Origin: Ilex aquifolium | Lineage: Eukaryota; Streptophyta; Magnoliopsida; Aquifoliales; Aquifoliaceae | Length of the DNA stretch: 64,000 bases | Assembly: GCA_951799425.1 (NCBI GenBank) | Contig: OX637397.1 | Coordinates: 39,474,409 to 39,538,408, forward strand | Reading direction: 5' to 3' | Shown: positions 10,778 to 22,317 of the stretch, piece after piece | How the letters are laid out: each line of letters begins with the position of its first letter | How positions within the stretch are numbered: the stretch's first letter is position 1 | The notes under the pieces: generated by a model | The model's database searches: none | What the model was told of the DNA's origin: nothing | Seen by the model: the letters and a program-made list of their open reading frames with translations, nothing else | Program-made: the position numbers and the translations under genes

Positions 10778-11452
10778 TGATGATACCTAAAAAGAGCCCA
10801 AGCCTCAACTCGGGAAATGAGCTCAGCATGGGAGGTCAGGAAAAACCAGCAGAGCTCATCCAGTTGCAATCAGAGCTCCCCACAGTAAAAACAAAATAGG
10901 GAACAACAAGACAATAGCAAATACCTCCAGAGCAATAACCAAGCTGGATTCAAGGCTTGAGATTTGTAGCCGATTGAGATCCTCTCAGAAGATTGAGAAG
11001 GATCCCACGATAGGAGGCAAAGATTTCGGGATAGAGTCCATTGATCCAGCCAAAAGGAGTTTAGGTAACCCCGGAACGGAGGAGAGTAGAGGGGAGAAAA
11101 TCCCTCCATTATAGGAAGTAAAATCGGATTAGAGGTAAGCAAGAGGCTATAAAAGGGGAGCAAGCCTCCATAGAGAGGCGGTGGAGCCACGAAGAACCCT
11201 AACTCCCCTCTGACTACATTGTAACAGATTCAGTACCATCAATAAGAAGATAGGAGCTATAGGCTCCATTCTAGAGTGGACTAGCCGAGCTCAGGCCGGT
11301 GAACCACTATAATTCTGTTGTGTTATCTCCCCATCCTCAATTCCCCTAAGCATCAACCAGCATTGCTTGACACGAGCCTCGTAGCTCGGACACCACTCTT
11401 AACTCCACGCATATCTGACCTCTAGTTCATTCTCGGTAGATTTACACCATCA
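10778..11452 (+). repeat. 5' LTR of element 2
   Basis: Runs from TGATGATACC to TTTACACCATCA, 675 bp. It is nearly identical to 22983-23657, with about 10 substitutions and no indels. Confidence 0.95.
11148..11155 (+). promoter_or_regulatory. LTR TATA box
   Basis: TATAAAAG within gaggctataaaagggga. It is the likely core promoter for the retrotransposon transcript and is repeated at the same place in the 3' LTR. Confidence 0.65.
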
Positions 11453-11455
11453 GTT

Positions 11456-11472
11456 TGGCGTCGTCTGTGGGA
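11456..11472 (+). other. Primer binding site
   Basis: TGGCGTCGTCTGTGGGA starts 3 bases after the 5' LTR. It is close to the TGGCGCCG-type sites of plant Ty3/gypsy elements, which pair with tRNA-Asp-like 3' ends, but carries a T in place of the second C of GCC. Confidence 0.65.
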
Positions 11473-11511
11473 ACGACAGTTCTTATTACAAATATACTGA
11501 TTTCTCAGTAA

Positions 11512-14500
11512 TTGATGGTCTCTACACAAAACATGAGTAAAAATCAGATGAATCCTCCAAGTGTGCAGAACCCCCAGGAGGTCACCAGTGGGAGGCAACC
11601 GAAAAACCTTCACGATTTCATCCCCACTGATGAAAACGACCCTCCTACGGTGGATCCTCCCTCTAACAACGAGCTGGATGCCCTTCGCCTGGTCAATCAA
11701 CGCTTGCTTCAACAAAATGAAGAGCTCTTGAAGCTCTTACAAGATCCTCAGCAGGCGCGACCACCCCCGACAAGGGCCGAATGATCTTCCTCCTAGGGAA
11801 CGGCAGTGCCTTGATCCTCTCAGGGGAGCAAACGAAGGAGGAGAAAGCAGCCAAGCACCCCATCAGCCGCTTAGGAGGAGAGTCAATGAAGAAGCACAAA
11901 GCCAGAATGAAGGACTGGATAGGAATGATTTCCTTCCTTTCCAACATGAAAGAATGGAGCAATATTGGTAACACCGCTTCAAGGATATCCAGCAAGAGCT
12001 CAGCCACATGAGAGAGGCAGTGAAAGTCAAAGCCCCAGTGACGATGGATGCCTTGGTGCAACAAACTGAATCCCCATTCACCCCCGGGGTGCTGCATTTT
12101 CCCCTTCCTCCGAAGTTCAGAGTACCTCAGATAGAGGTCTTTGATGGGACAAAAGACCCTGTGGATCACCTTAACACCTACAAAAACCAAATGGAATTGC
12201 ACGGATACCAGGACCCTGTGCGATGCAGGGCCTTCGCCATTACTTTGAAGGGGTCGGCCTTGGCATGGTTCAATAGGCTCCCCCCAGCCTCAATCTCTTC
12301 TTTCAAGGAAATTTCCATTTTCTTCGTATCTCACTTCATTGGAGCTCGGATCTACAGGAAGCCGAGCTACTATTTATTAAATATCAAGCAGAGGCCCAAG
12401 GAGAACCTGTGATCTTATGTGCAGAGGTTCAATTCAGAATCTCTGAAGGTGGACATTCCAGACGAAAAGTTTGCCATAACTACCTTCATTGCAGGATTAG
12501 GAGTGCAGTCAAAGGACCTAATGTTCTCTATATCAAAGAACCCTCAAGCAAGCATGAATGAGGTGTTAGCCAAGGCAGAAAAGTATATAAATGGGGAAGA
12601 GGCACTCCTTTCCAAGGTGGGAAGTACATCCTCACGTAAGGAGAAGGAAAAAGAAGAGAAGAAAAGGGACCGAAGTCCCAGGAAAGAAAAGGGGCGAGAG
12701 AGGTCCCTAAGGAGGGATAGAGATCGCTCCCCGAAGAGAAGAGGAAATGTTAGAGACCGCTTGGGCCCCATATAGCCCGAACTACAGCCTAGATATGGAC
12801 CTCAGCGATACACCCCGCTCACCGCCGCTGTATCCCAAGTTCTGTATGAGGTCCAAAACGAGAAGTTCCTAAGGTGGCCACCTCGGATGAAGGCAGATCC
12901 AGCCAAGAGAGACCCCACGAAGTATTGCGATTACCACAGGGATCATGGTCACCACACTGATGACTGCATTCAACTAAAGAATGAAATCGAGTTTCTAATC
13001 CAGCGAGGACAGCTGCGTCGCTTTGTGGCCCATGACAACCAGCACCGAGCTCTTCCACCGCCGCCACCTCAACAGCAGGCACCTGCGCCACATCAGCAAC
13101 CTCTAGGTGAGATTAGAGTAATATCTGGAGGATTCGCGGGAGGTGGAGAGTCCAGCTCAGCCAAGAAAGCGCACCTCCGACGAATCAGAGCCGAAGAAGC
13201 TCTCGAAGTGCACACTGTATCCAAAGCACCATGCATAGATACATCTATCACTTTTTCAGATTCTGATTTGGAGGGATGCCAATACCCTCATGATGATCTA
13301 TTGGTGGTACGAGCTGTGGTGGCTAACAGGACCGTTCATCGAGTTCTGATCGATAACGGGAGCTCGGCAGACATCATTTTTGCACCTGCATTCGACAAAA
13401 TGGACATAGGAAGGAAAAAACTTGAACCTATAAGTACTCACTTGCTGGGATTCTCAGGAGAAAGAGTGCTCTCTCTGGGCTCAATACAACTTGTGCTCAC
13501 CCTAGGTGACCCACCTTGCCAAGCCACCACGACCGTAAAATTCCTAGTGGTGGATGCACCTTCTGCATACAACATCTTGCTTGGAAGGCCATCCCTTAAT
13601 TCTATGAGGGCAATCTCATCTGCCTATCACTTGGTCGTTAAGTTCCCAACAGAAAATGGAATTGGAGTGGTCCGGGGAGACCAGCGTATAGCAAGAGAAT
13701 GCTACATGGCGTCTGTAAAGATGAAAGAGGTTGAGAACATCCAACTGGATGAACTCGACATGAGGGATGAGTTGGAAACAAGATCAATGCCCTCAGAAGA
13801 GCTGGAGCCAATTCAGCTGGACAAGGAACCAGAACACCTCGTTTATATAGGGTCTAAGCTGAGCAGAGAAGTCAAAAACCTCCTCATCCAGTTCTTGAAG
13901 GAAAATATAGGAGTGTTTGCATGGAAACAAGAAGATAGGGAAGGTATCGACCCCTCGATCATTACGCACAAACTCAGCGTGAATCCTACTTGCAAACCTA
14001 TCAAACAGAAGCGGAGAAGTTTCACCCCAGAACGCCAAAAAGCAATCAACGAAGAGGTCGGAAAACTCCTCCACGTAGAGGCCATCAGGGAGGTTGACTA
14101 CCCCACCTGGCTAGCAAATGTGGTTCTTGTCAAAAAAACCAATGGTAAGTGGCGACTGTGCATCGACTTCACTGACCTCAACCGAGCATGCCCCAATGAC
14201 AACTTTCCCTTACCTCGGATCGACTTAATAGTGGACGCCACAGCCGGACACGAACTCCTTAGCTTCATGGACGCCTTCTCAGGTTATAACCAGATCAGGA
14301 TGGATCCCAGCGACCGAGAGAAGACCTCCTTTGTGACTGAACAGAGAACATATTGTTATCAGGTCATGCCTTTTGGATTGAAAAACGCTGGAGCCACTTA
14401 CCAAAGGTTGGTGAATAGGATGTTCCAAAAGCAGATAGGTGCGTCCATGGAAGTTTACATCGACGATATGTTAGTAAAGTCACTGAAGGCAGAGCTCCAC

Positions 14501-17007
14501 ATCGAACACCTAGCTGAATCATTCTAGATCCTAAAGGAATACAAAATGAAGCTCAACCCTGCGAAGTGTGCATTCGGGGTCTCGGCAGGAAAGTTTCTTG
14601 GTTTTATAGTTAGCAGCCGAGGAATTGAAGCTAACCCAGAAAAGGTTAGGGCGGTGTTAGATATGCAATCACCATCCAACACAAGGGAGGTACAATGCCT
14701 GACAGGTAGAATAGCTGCCTTGAGCTGTTTTGTGTCCAGGTCAAGCGATAAGTGCCAATCATTCTTTCAAGTCTTGAAGAAGGCATTCCAGTGGGATGCC
14801 AAATGCGAAGAAGCATTCAAAGGCTCAAAAAATTACATGAGCTCCCCCCTGTTTTGGTAAGCCCTTTAGAAGGGGAAGTCCTTACCCTCTACCTGGCAGT
14901 TTCAGATTTTTCAACAAGCGCAGCGCTGGTTAGGGAGTGAGACAGAGCTCAGCAACCAGTCTACTACTGCAGCAGAGCTCTGAGAGGGGCAGAGGAGAGA
15001 TATCCAAAGATGGAGAAACTCGTTTTAGCTTTGGTTACAACAGCTAGGAGACTTAGACCCTATTTCCAGGCTCATACTATCGAGGTTCCAACAGACCAGC
15101 CGTTGAAACAAGTATTACATAAGCTAGAGTCTTCGGGGAGGTTGGTTAAATGGGCCATTGAGCTCAGTGAGTTTGATATCAGATATAAGCTAAGGACTTC
15201 CATCAAATGGCAAATTTTGGCGGATTTCATCGCAGAATTCACAGCAGCAGCCCCTATGAAGACCACATATTCAATACCAGACCTCCCCATATGGAGGCTT
15301 TCAGTGGATGGAGCTGCCAATGCTCAGGGAAGCGGTGTAGGTATGATCTTGACCTCTCCAGAAGGAATAGATGTTGAGTATGCCCTTAGATTTGGGTTTA
15401 AGACTTCAAATAATGAGGCAGAGTATGAAGCTGTCATCGCTAGGCTCAATCTTGCTCGTTCTATGGAAGCAGAACAGCTGGAGATCTGCAGTGACTCTCA
15501 ACTAGTGATAAAACAGATAGAGGAATCCTACGAAGCAAGAGGCAAAAAAATGATCCTTTACCTCAGAAAGGTACGAGAACTAATGAAGAAGTTTGTGTAT
15601 GTTAAGGTCATACACATTCCCAGGACAGAGAATTCATGAGCAGATGCGTTGGCAAGGTTAGCAACTGCCTCACAAGAGGACTTGGATAGGCTAATACCAG
15701 TTGAGCACCTTCCAGAGCCTTCAGTAAGCATTGAAAAAGAAGAAATGCTACCAATCGTAGCTCAGCCGAGCTGGATTGACCACATCATAGGGTACCTACA
15801 GAACGGAACCTTGCCAAACGATGCTAAGGAGGCCTCCAAGCTCAAAACTAGGTCAGCCAGATTCTCTATGCTGCAATGAAATCTATACAAACGAGGATTT
15901 TCAGCACCTCTCCTTAAATGCGTAGGAGATGAAGACGCCAATTATATACTCAGAGAAGTACATGAGGGAATATGTGGCAATCACATCAGAGCTCGGGCCT
16001 TAGCAGGAAAAGCACTAAGGCAGGGATATTATTGGCCGACCATGCTCAAAGATGCCACCGAATTGGTCAAAAGATTCAAGACTTGCCAAGAGCATGCCAA
16101 CATTTTCCATTGTCCACCCGAGCTGCTAACCTCGATGGTAAGTCCATGGCCCTTTCAGCAATGGGGTTTGGACATTCTTGGACCCCTTCCCACCGGTATG
16201 GGACAATGCAAGTTTGCTATCATAGGGGTGGATTACTTCACCAAGTGGGCAGAGGTCGAACCCTTGGCAACAATCACCGAACAAAAAGTCCAAAACTTCG
16301 TTTAGAAATCGATAGTTTGCAGGTTTGGGGTTCCCAGAGCAGTCGTGTCTGACAATGGGAAGCAGTTTGACAACTCAAAATTTAAAAGGTTTTGTGCTGA
16401 GCTCGGGATAAAGAACTATTTCTCAGCTCCTGCACATCCTCAATCCAATGGACAAGAAGAGGACACAATTAGAACCATAAAGACAGCTCTGAAGACCAAA
16501 CTAGAAAACCTAAAAGGCAAGTGGGTGGAATACATCCCTGAAGTGTTGTGGGCCTACAGGACCACCGTCAGATCAGCAACTTAGGAAACCCCGTTTGCTT
16601 TGGCCTTTGGAATCGAGGCAGTGGCACTTGTCGAGGTAGGGCTTCAATCACCTAGGGTGGAGTTTGCAGATGCCGAGCACAATGGTGAGTCTCTCCTACT
16701 GAACCTCGATCTCTTGGATGAAAAAAGAGATAGAGCTCTGCATCGCGTCCAAATTTACCAAAGAAAAACTGCAAGATACTACAACAGGAAGGTAAGGCAC
16801 AAAAGTTTCAAGGTTGGAGACTTGGTACTGAGGAAGCTTCTGCTAGCGAAGAGGGATTCCACGCATGGAAAGTTGGGACCCAACTGGGAAGGACCCTATA
16901 TCATATCAAGGGTAATCAGACCAGGAAACTACGAGTTACAAACAGAGGAAGGAAAGATCCTACCTCACTCTTGGAATGTCGAACACCTTAAGAAGTTCTT
17001 TCAGTAA
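11512..17007 (+). pseudogene. gag-pol of Tat-type Ty3/gypsy, inactivated
   Basis: Order: gag (capsid-like region about 12140-12410; zinc finger CDYHRDHGHHTDDC about 12925), protease (VLIDNGSSADIIF, about 13345), reverse transcriptase (about 14090-14510, with RLCIDF, PFGLKNAGATYQR and YIDDM), RNase H (about 15295-15640, starting SVDGAANAQGSG), integrase (about 15930-16600) and a C-terminal tail ending WNVEHLKKFFQ. The longest intact stretch is 12887-14527. Lesions: in-frame stops near 11969, 12410, 12773, 14525, 14938, 15637, 15877, 16303 and 16582; one frame change near 11755-11784; and one lost C in a C-run near 14845. The first Cys of the integrase HHCC finger is Phe (FKTC, about 16075). 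Enzymes must come from another copy if this one ever moves. Confidence 0.92.
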
Positions 17008-17111
17008 GTTTTCCTTGTAATAGAGCTATTTTCAATAAAAATAAACGAGTCTTTTATTCATCCTCATATGATTTCCAAAGTAAAGGAATGTGCAACAAGT
17101 ACATATGGAAC

Positions 17112-17690
17112 GAGCTCTACAACTAACAACAAGCTTTTCAGCTTATAAAATTCAAGATGAGCTCTTCAGCTCATATACAAACGATAAGCTTCTCAGCTTA
17201 TAAAATTCAAGATGAGCTCTACAACTAACGATAAGCTTCTCAGCTTATAAAATTCAAAATGAGCTTTTCAGCTCATATACAAACGATAAACTTCTCAGCT
17301 TATAAAATTCAAGATGAGCTCTTCCGCTCATATGCAAACGATAAGCTTCTCAGCTCATAAAATTCAAGATGGCCTCTTCCTGGAGACACCAACAGTATTT
17401 TCCCCACGACCAGTAGTTTTCGTGTGCAGCCCACGCACTCAAAGACCCCAATACTGACGAAGGCCACGGTGGTTCCTGATCTTCTCCAAACATTCAGGAT
17501 CATCTCTCAGCTCCATGTCTGGTACAGTAGATGTCAGTGCAAACATGATCTTCTTTTTTCCATTCACGTTCGTGTTCTGAACACGAAGAATGTGCTGAAA
17601 AAGTTCAGCGCCTAAACTTACAGAATCCAGAATGAGCTCCTTAGCTCATAAGAGATGACCCCCTCAGCTCATACATGGACATGCACATTC
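17112..17690. repeat. GAGCTC hairpin minisatellite of element 2
   Basis: Alternating units of about 27-28 bp (gataagcttctcagcttataaaattcaa and gatgagctcttcagctcatatacaaac) form a dimer of about 55 bp. Each half is a small inverted repeat (AAGCTTctcAGCTT, or ATGAGCTcttcAGCTCAT). The array is interrupted by a non-repetitive island at about 17375-17620 and resumes at 17631. It lies between the convergent 3' ends of gag-pol and antisense gene A. Confidence 0.85.
17375..17620. other. Unique island inside the minisatellite
   Basis: About 245 bp unlike the repeats on either side, GC-richer than the flanks. Short open frames exist on both strands, but no domain is recognised. It could be a captured host fragment or a remnant of ancestral 3' sequence. 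Confidence 0.5.
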
Positions 17691-17804
17691 AAAAAGAAAG
17701 GTCTGACATTCCAAGAATTCAAGAGTACAAGCGTTCAAAAAATATACAGAGAGACATAGTTTGGCATCATTCAAAAAAAGAGGAAGTACAGGGAGGCAGA
17801 ACTC

Positions 17805-18907
17805 CTAATCCTTCTTAAGCAGTGACCTCAGCTCGGCCACTTCCTCCTTCAGGCGAGCATTTTCCTCCTTCAGCTCATCCCCTTCCTGCTCAGCTTTGTA
17901 GAGTGAATCAAGAAGCTTCTGACCTGCTGGGGTAAGAAAAATAGTGGAAAGAGAGTCAGGAGAAAAGGAGCCATCCCTCTTACGTCTCTTTGAGCTCGCA
18001 CCAGTGCCCCCCTCCTCGTCGGAATCCCCTTCCTCGTCAGAATCAGAGAAAGAGGTCCAGGAAGAATAGGGAACAGAGGAAAATTCATACTCAGTAGCCT
18101 CAGCCCCAAGCAAATAAAGGTTGGCACTCGTCATCAATTCAGAATAAGTCCTCGGCTCCACAAGCAACAGCTCATCAATGTTCGTCATCTCGGGCACGTC
18201 CAGATCAGGTGGACCTGCGCAACAGGAATATAATAAGAATATGTCTTCAAAATAAAAAAACAATATACAATATGTTCAAGAGAGCTCAGCTCGATCTTAC
18301 CAATGCGAGAGAAGCTCTTCCAAGACTGCAGAATCCTGGCATCACGACAGCGAACCTCAGGGGACCGCCAAGACTCCCCAGAAGCAAAAAAGAAATGTTT
18401 AGACCACCCTTTAGGATTGGAAGGAAGGCCTAGAACCAAACGAGGTAAATTAAAGTGCCTCCAACGAAAGAAGCTGAAGCAGGGGGTATCGTCTTCCTCG
18501 ATCTCGAAGAAGTAAAGGAACTCGGAAACATGGGGGAACCTACCGTTGCCATACAGGCGCCAGAACAAAAAAAAGCTCACCATAGCGGCCCATCCTCGTG
18601 GGGAAAGGCGAGAAGGGCATAGACCATAATAGGCAAGAACTCGCCCGATAGCCGGATGAATGGGAAGGCGAAGTCCCATGTCCATTGCACCCTCAAAGAA
18701 ACAGACTTCCCCTCGAGAAAAGTAGCTGCAGGGCTCGTCAGGGGTAGAGACTCGCAGAGGCAAATCAAGATCAGGAAAAAACCGTTTCTTGATTGATACC
18801 AAATCAGAAGGCTCTAATGTCGAAGGAGACAAGTAGCGACAATGCCACTTCCATTCGATTCCGAAGGAAGTGCGTTCCTTGAACAAAGAAGAGACGGAGG
18901 CAGCCAT
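17805..18907 (-). CDS. Antisense gene A of element 2, intact two-exon gene
   Basis: Exon 1 is 18907-18301 (donor GTAAGA), the intron is 84 to 86 bp, and exon 2 is 18214-17805 (acceptor ttgcgcAG). The joined frame is open for 338 residues. Residues about 60-175 (GLRLPIHPAIGRVL, CPSRLSPRGW, KGWSKHFFFASGESW) resemble the putative gypsy-type transposon family (Pfam Transposase_28), judged by eye. The C-terminus has an acidic Ser/Asp/Glu stretch, a basic SSKRRKRD segment that could be a nuclear signal, and a leucine-rich coiled coil (about residues 296-338). The start is the first ATG of a conserved frame. It reads toward gag-pol and ends about 0.8 kb from the pol stop across the minisatellite. 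Function is unknown; a nuclear, possibly dimerising protein is inference. Unlike gag-pol it has no visible lesion. Confidence 0.75.
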
Positions 18908-19314
18908 TAAAGGTTATGGTGAAAACAGAGGGAAACCACGAAAGATCAAGAAGAAACTCAGAAATATTTTTGGCAAGAGAGAAGAAACTCAGCAGATGTT
19001 AGGAGACTTAAAGGAGTTTGTAAGTTTTTAGGAAACCAAGAGCCACGCGAAGGACAGAGTCGGCGGTCTTTTTGAGTTCCTAATTAATAAATGTGGTTAC
19101 GGTTTTGGAAAGCAGTTGGGAAAAGGCGGGAAAAGGAGTCAGCACAAGACTACCCCTCCCAATGACTCAAAACAGTTGAAAATAAATTTGACCTCAAGTA
19201 AACAGAATATCCCTCATACTCCTTAGAGTTGAGCTCAGCTCAGTTGGCAACTTGGCATCTCCATAACAAGTCTTTGAGACCTTCAGTTCCAAGAACCTTT
19301 CTCACATCAGAATT

Positions 19315-19380
19315 GTGAAGTTCCTGATGAGTTCCTTAGTTCATCAAAAGAGCTTGGCAGCTCATAAAGTCCATAATCTT
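19315..19380. repeat. Degenerate GAGCTC-type units
   Basis: Two or three weak units (cctgatgagttccttagttcatc; gagcttggcagctcataaag) follow the 5' side of gene A and precede the 3' end of gene B. This echoes the array at 17112 and suggests that an array-plus-antisense-gene unit was duplicated. Confidence 0.5.
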
Positions 19381-19619
19381 GCTTCAAAAAGGACTGAAGC
19401 GCTTCTCAAAGCAATGGGGGCAGGGGAAGTACAAGGAGAAGAGAAGAAAGAATGCAAAGTAAAACAGAACCATATATGTCTCAAATCGAAATCACAACAC
19501 ATCACAATTCAAAACAAGATTCAGAAATTACATTGTGAAGTTTGTATTCCAAAACACAAGTTCGAAGTACAAAAAAAAAAAAAAAGAAAGATGGAATTAC
19601 ATGAACACAAAGAGGAGCT

Positions 19620-22317
19620 CTAAGTATCTAGGGAAGGCATAATTGAAGGAGTTTGCAACCCCGTGGATGAGCCCTCAGCAGCAGACAAAAGAGAAGAACT
19701 TCCAGGGGAGCCAGCTGCACGGATCTCTGCTCCTATTGATTCTGAATTCTGAATAAGGGCCTCGGTCACAAGGTCAGTTGAGAATGGTGTAGTGGCACCA
19801 ATCGCAGGAGTAGCAGTTGGGAGCTCAGGAGTTGCAGTTGGGAGCTCAGCAAATGTGGCAAGAGAGCCTGTCCAGGTGGCAAGAGCTCCAGAAAACTCAG
19901 CAGAAAAGGGAGTGGCACACGGAATAACTGGAGAAGCAAGTACATCTTGATTCGAGGCTTCAGCTGGTGGAACCGAAACACCTTCCTCATTATCAGAATC
20001 AGATTCTTCCATTTTTTCCTCGGTGGGGATAGGGAAGTTGAAGTCCAGATCTGGAAAAGCCTTGATAGTCATTCGCCTAAAGGCAAGCCACCCAGTAGCC
20101 CACAAGGTGGTGGCCTCATCCTTCAGCTCTACCACCTTGTTAGCCCTCTGTTTGACCAGGTCTTTCTGCACCTCGAGCTCCTCGCAGAGCTTGCCATTTG
20201 CTTCGTTGAGGGTGAGGTAATCCTGCTTTGCCTAGCTGAGTTCTTTCTTGGTATCAAAGGCCTCTTGACTAGCCTTGGACCATGCCTCAGTCTTGAGCAT
20301 CAGATCCTCCTTGGTTATCCGTAGCTCATCCCGAGCTTTTTTCTCCCCTTCCTCAGCTCGGACCTTGACAGTTAGGGTATGTTTGAGGTCGGAGGTTTGC
20401 TTCTCTACTTGGTCCTTAAGGTCTTGCATATGGGTCCTAAGGTCCTTATTCTCAAAGGACAATTCAGCAACCTTGAGCTCATACGCCTTCAGAGCCTTGA
20501 CAGAGCGCTCATAAGATCGAACCCGGTGCAATAGACCCTTCACGTGGAGAGCCGTCTGAGGACACAAAGGAAGTTCAGCAAATTACGTGAGACTATGAAA
20601 TGAAAATAAGTGGAAAGGGAAAAAATGCTAGCACTTACAGCGGCTGCTCCTTGAAGAGCTGAAGAGATGGATTCCTCAAGGGTCACAGAAGCAGCCTTCA
20701 GGACGTCAGACTCAGAAAAAATAGAAGAAATAGCTCCCGCAGCTAGATCCTTGTTGTCGAAGTAAGAATCCTCATCCTCCTCTTCGGATTTTCCCCCTCC
20801 ATCAACAATCTTCCCGGAGGCACTGTATTTGAAAGTTCTGGGGTGGAGATTGGGGATCAGTCCCAAAGCCTTCTCGACCTCAGAGGAGGAAGGGGAAGAC
20901 TGACCTCCCACTTGGACTGGTACCAACGCAGTCTGAGCCTCTAGAGCGGAAGAGATGACTGCAATTTGAGGAGTGCCGGATGAGGAAGGCAACGCCTTGG
21001 TGGGAGCCGGTTCTTTAACAGATAAGGAGGGCGAAGGCATCTCCAACCTCGAAATTTTAGCCCGGGTAATAGGGCCGCTCCCAGAGCCGACCTGGGCCTT
21101 GCGCTTGCTGAATTTACCACCTTTCATCAACTCTTCAACCTTAGCCTTGAGCTCTTCGGGAGTAGATTTCATGGTGGAGGGACCTGGAAGGTCTGAGTTG
21201 AGTCAGGAAATATAAAAGAAAAAGGGGAAGAGAAAGAAAGTATTAATGATATTACCTTTTTCAATGCCTACAGCAGATATTGGAATAGCTAAGGTCGCCG
21301 GGGGGGGGGGGGGGGGAGGGGCTCAGACCTAACTCCACCAGATTTCGAGACTCGATGAGACCAGCGTACCTCTCTGGCCTGATTTTCCCCAATTTTAATA
21401 GCACCTTCTTATCTTCGGGGCTGAGCTCAGGCCGACCACCTAAAAATGAAAAAGAGCAAGTAAGAGCAAAGAAAGAGGCTCATAAGTTCCAGATCAGAGC
21501 TCAGCCAGCTTGAGTAAAGACTCACCCAAGTTTTCTAGTCTAGTCCAGGCCGTAGGGATACCAAGAGTATCTGTTTTATCCGCAGGATTATACTCCCAGT
21601 TGGTACCCCCAATAAAAAAGAAGTGCTTTTTCCATGCTTTGTGAGAAGTTGGGAGGTCGGTAATGATCTTCCTAACATTGTTTCGCTTAGAAATATACAG
21701 AAAGCCTTCGGAAGAGGTCAGCTTGACGTTGAAAAGTTCCATAAGCAAAGAAATGCTAGGAACTCCGAGTTTATGCTTCTTAAAGATGACTAAGAGGCCT
21801 ACCATAATGCCATAGAAGTTGGGGGAGAGCTGGGAAGGGCATACGTTGAAGTGTTGCAGAACAGCCTTGATAAAGGGATGCAGGGGAAAGTGAAGACCGT
21901 TCTCAAAGGCAGTGAGGAAGAAGCAGACCCTCTTACTCACTTTTCTACATAGTAGATGGATTTATCTACTATCCAGGGTTCAACCCCAGGAGGAAAACCA
22001 TAGCGAGCTTTATACGCTCTCATCAATGCAGGGGCCTCTCTACTATAGCCCACGAATTCGGCATACCTAAAGACAGCCCCTAAGTATGAAGTTTTTTCTT
22101 CTACCCCAACTCCACTCACCTTGCCCTTGCCTTTGTCAGGCTTGGGGGGCACGGGAGATGATGTAGAAGGAGGTTCCTCAGTGCCGACCTCGGCTTCTAC
22201 AACCTCCGCACCAGGAAAATTATCAATTTCATCACCTACGTCCCCTAAATCAGTGTCCTCAGACCGATCACCTAGTAGGGAAACAGAGGAACGGGTGGCA
22301 CCAGAAGAGGCAGACAT
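19620..22317 (-). pseudogene. Antisense gene B of element 2, four exons, three lesions
   Basis: Exons are 22317-21526, 21439-21256, 21192-20639 and 20555-19620, all with GT/AG introns of 63-86 bp. The repaired length would be about 821 residues. Exon 1 starts MSASSGATRSSVS, is acidic, then has the gene-A-like domain (GLHFPLHPFIKAVL, CPSQLSP, KAWKKHFFFIGG). Exons 2-3 add a linker with KGGKFSKRKAQ. Exon 4 is a long coiled coil and an Ala/Pro/Ser-rich tail. Lesions: one missing base near 21941 (TGA after YYVEK), a 17-base G-run near 21300-21316 that puts exon 2 out of frame by one, and a TAG at 20234-20232 where CAG is expected. The frame stays open upstream of the ATG (VPPLYRSFNLPFS), and that stretch is also found in element 1, so the true start may be earlier. 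Function is unknown. Confidence 0.72.
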
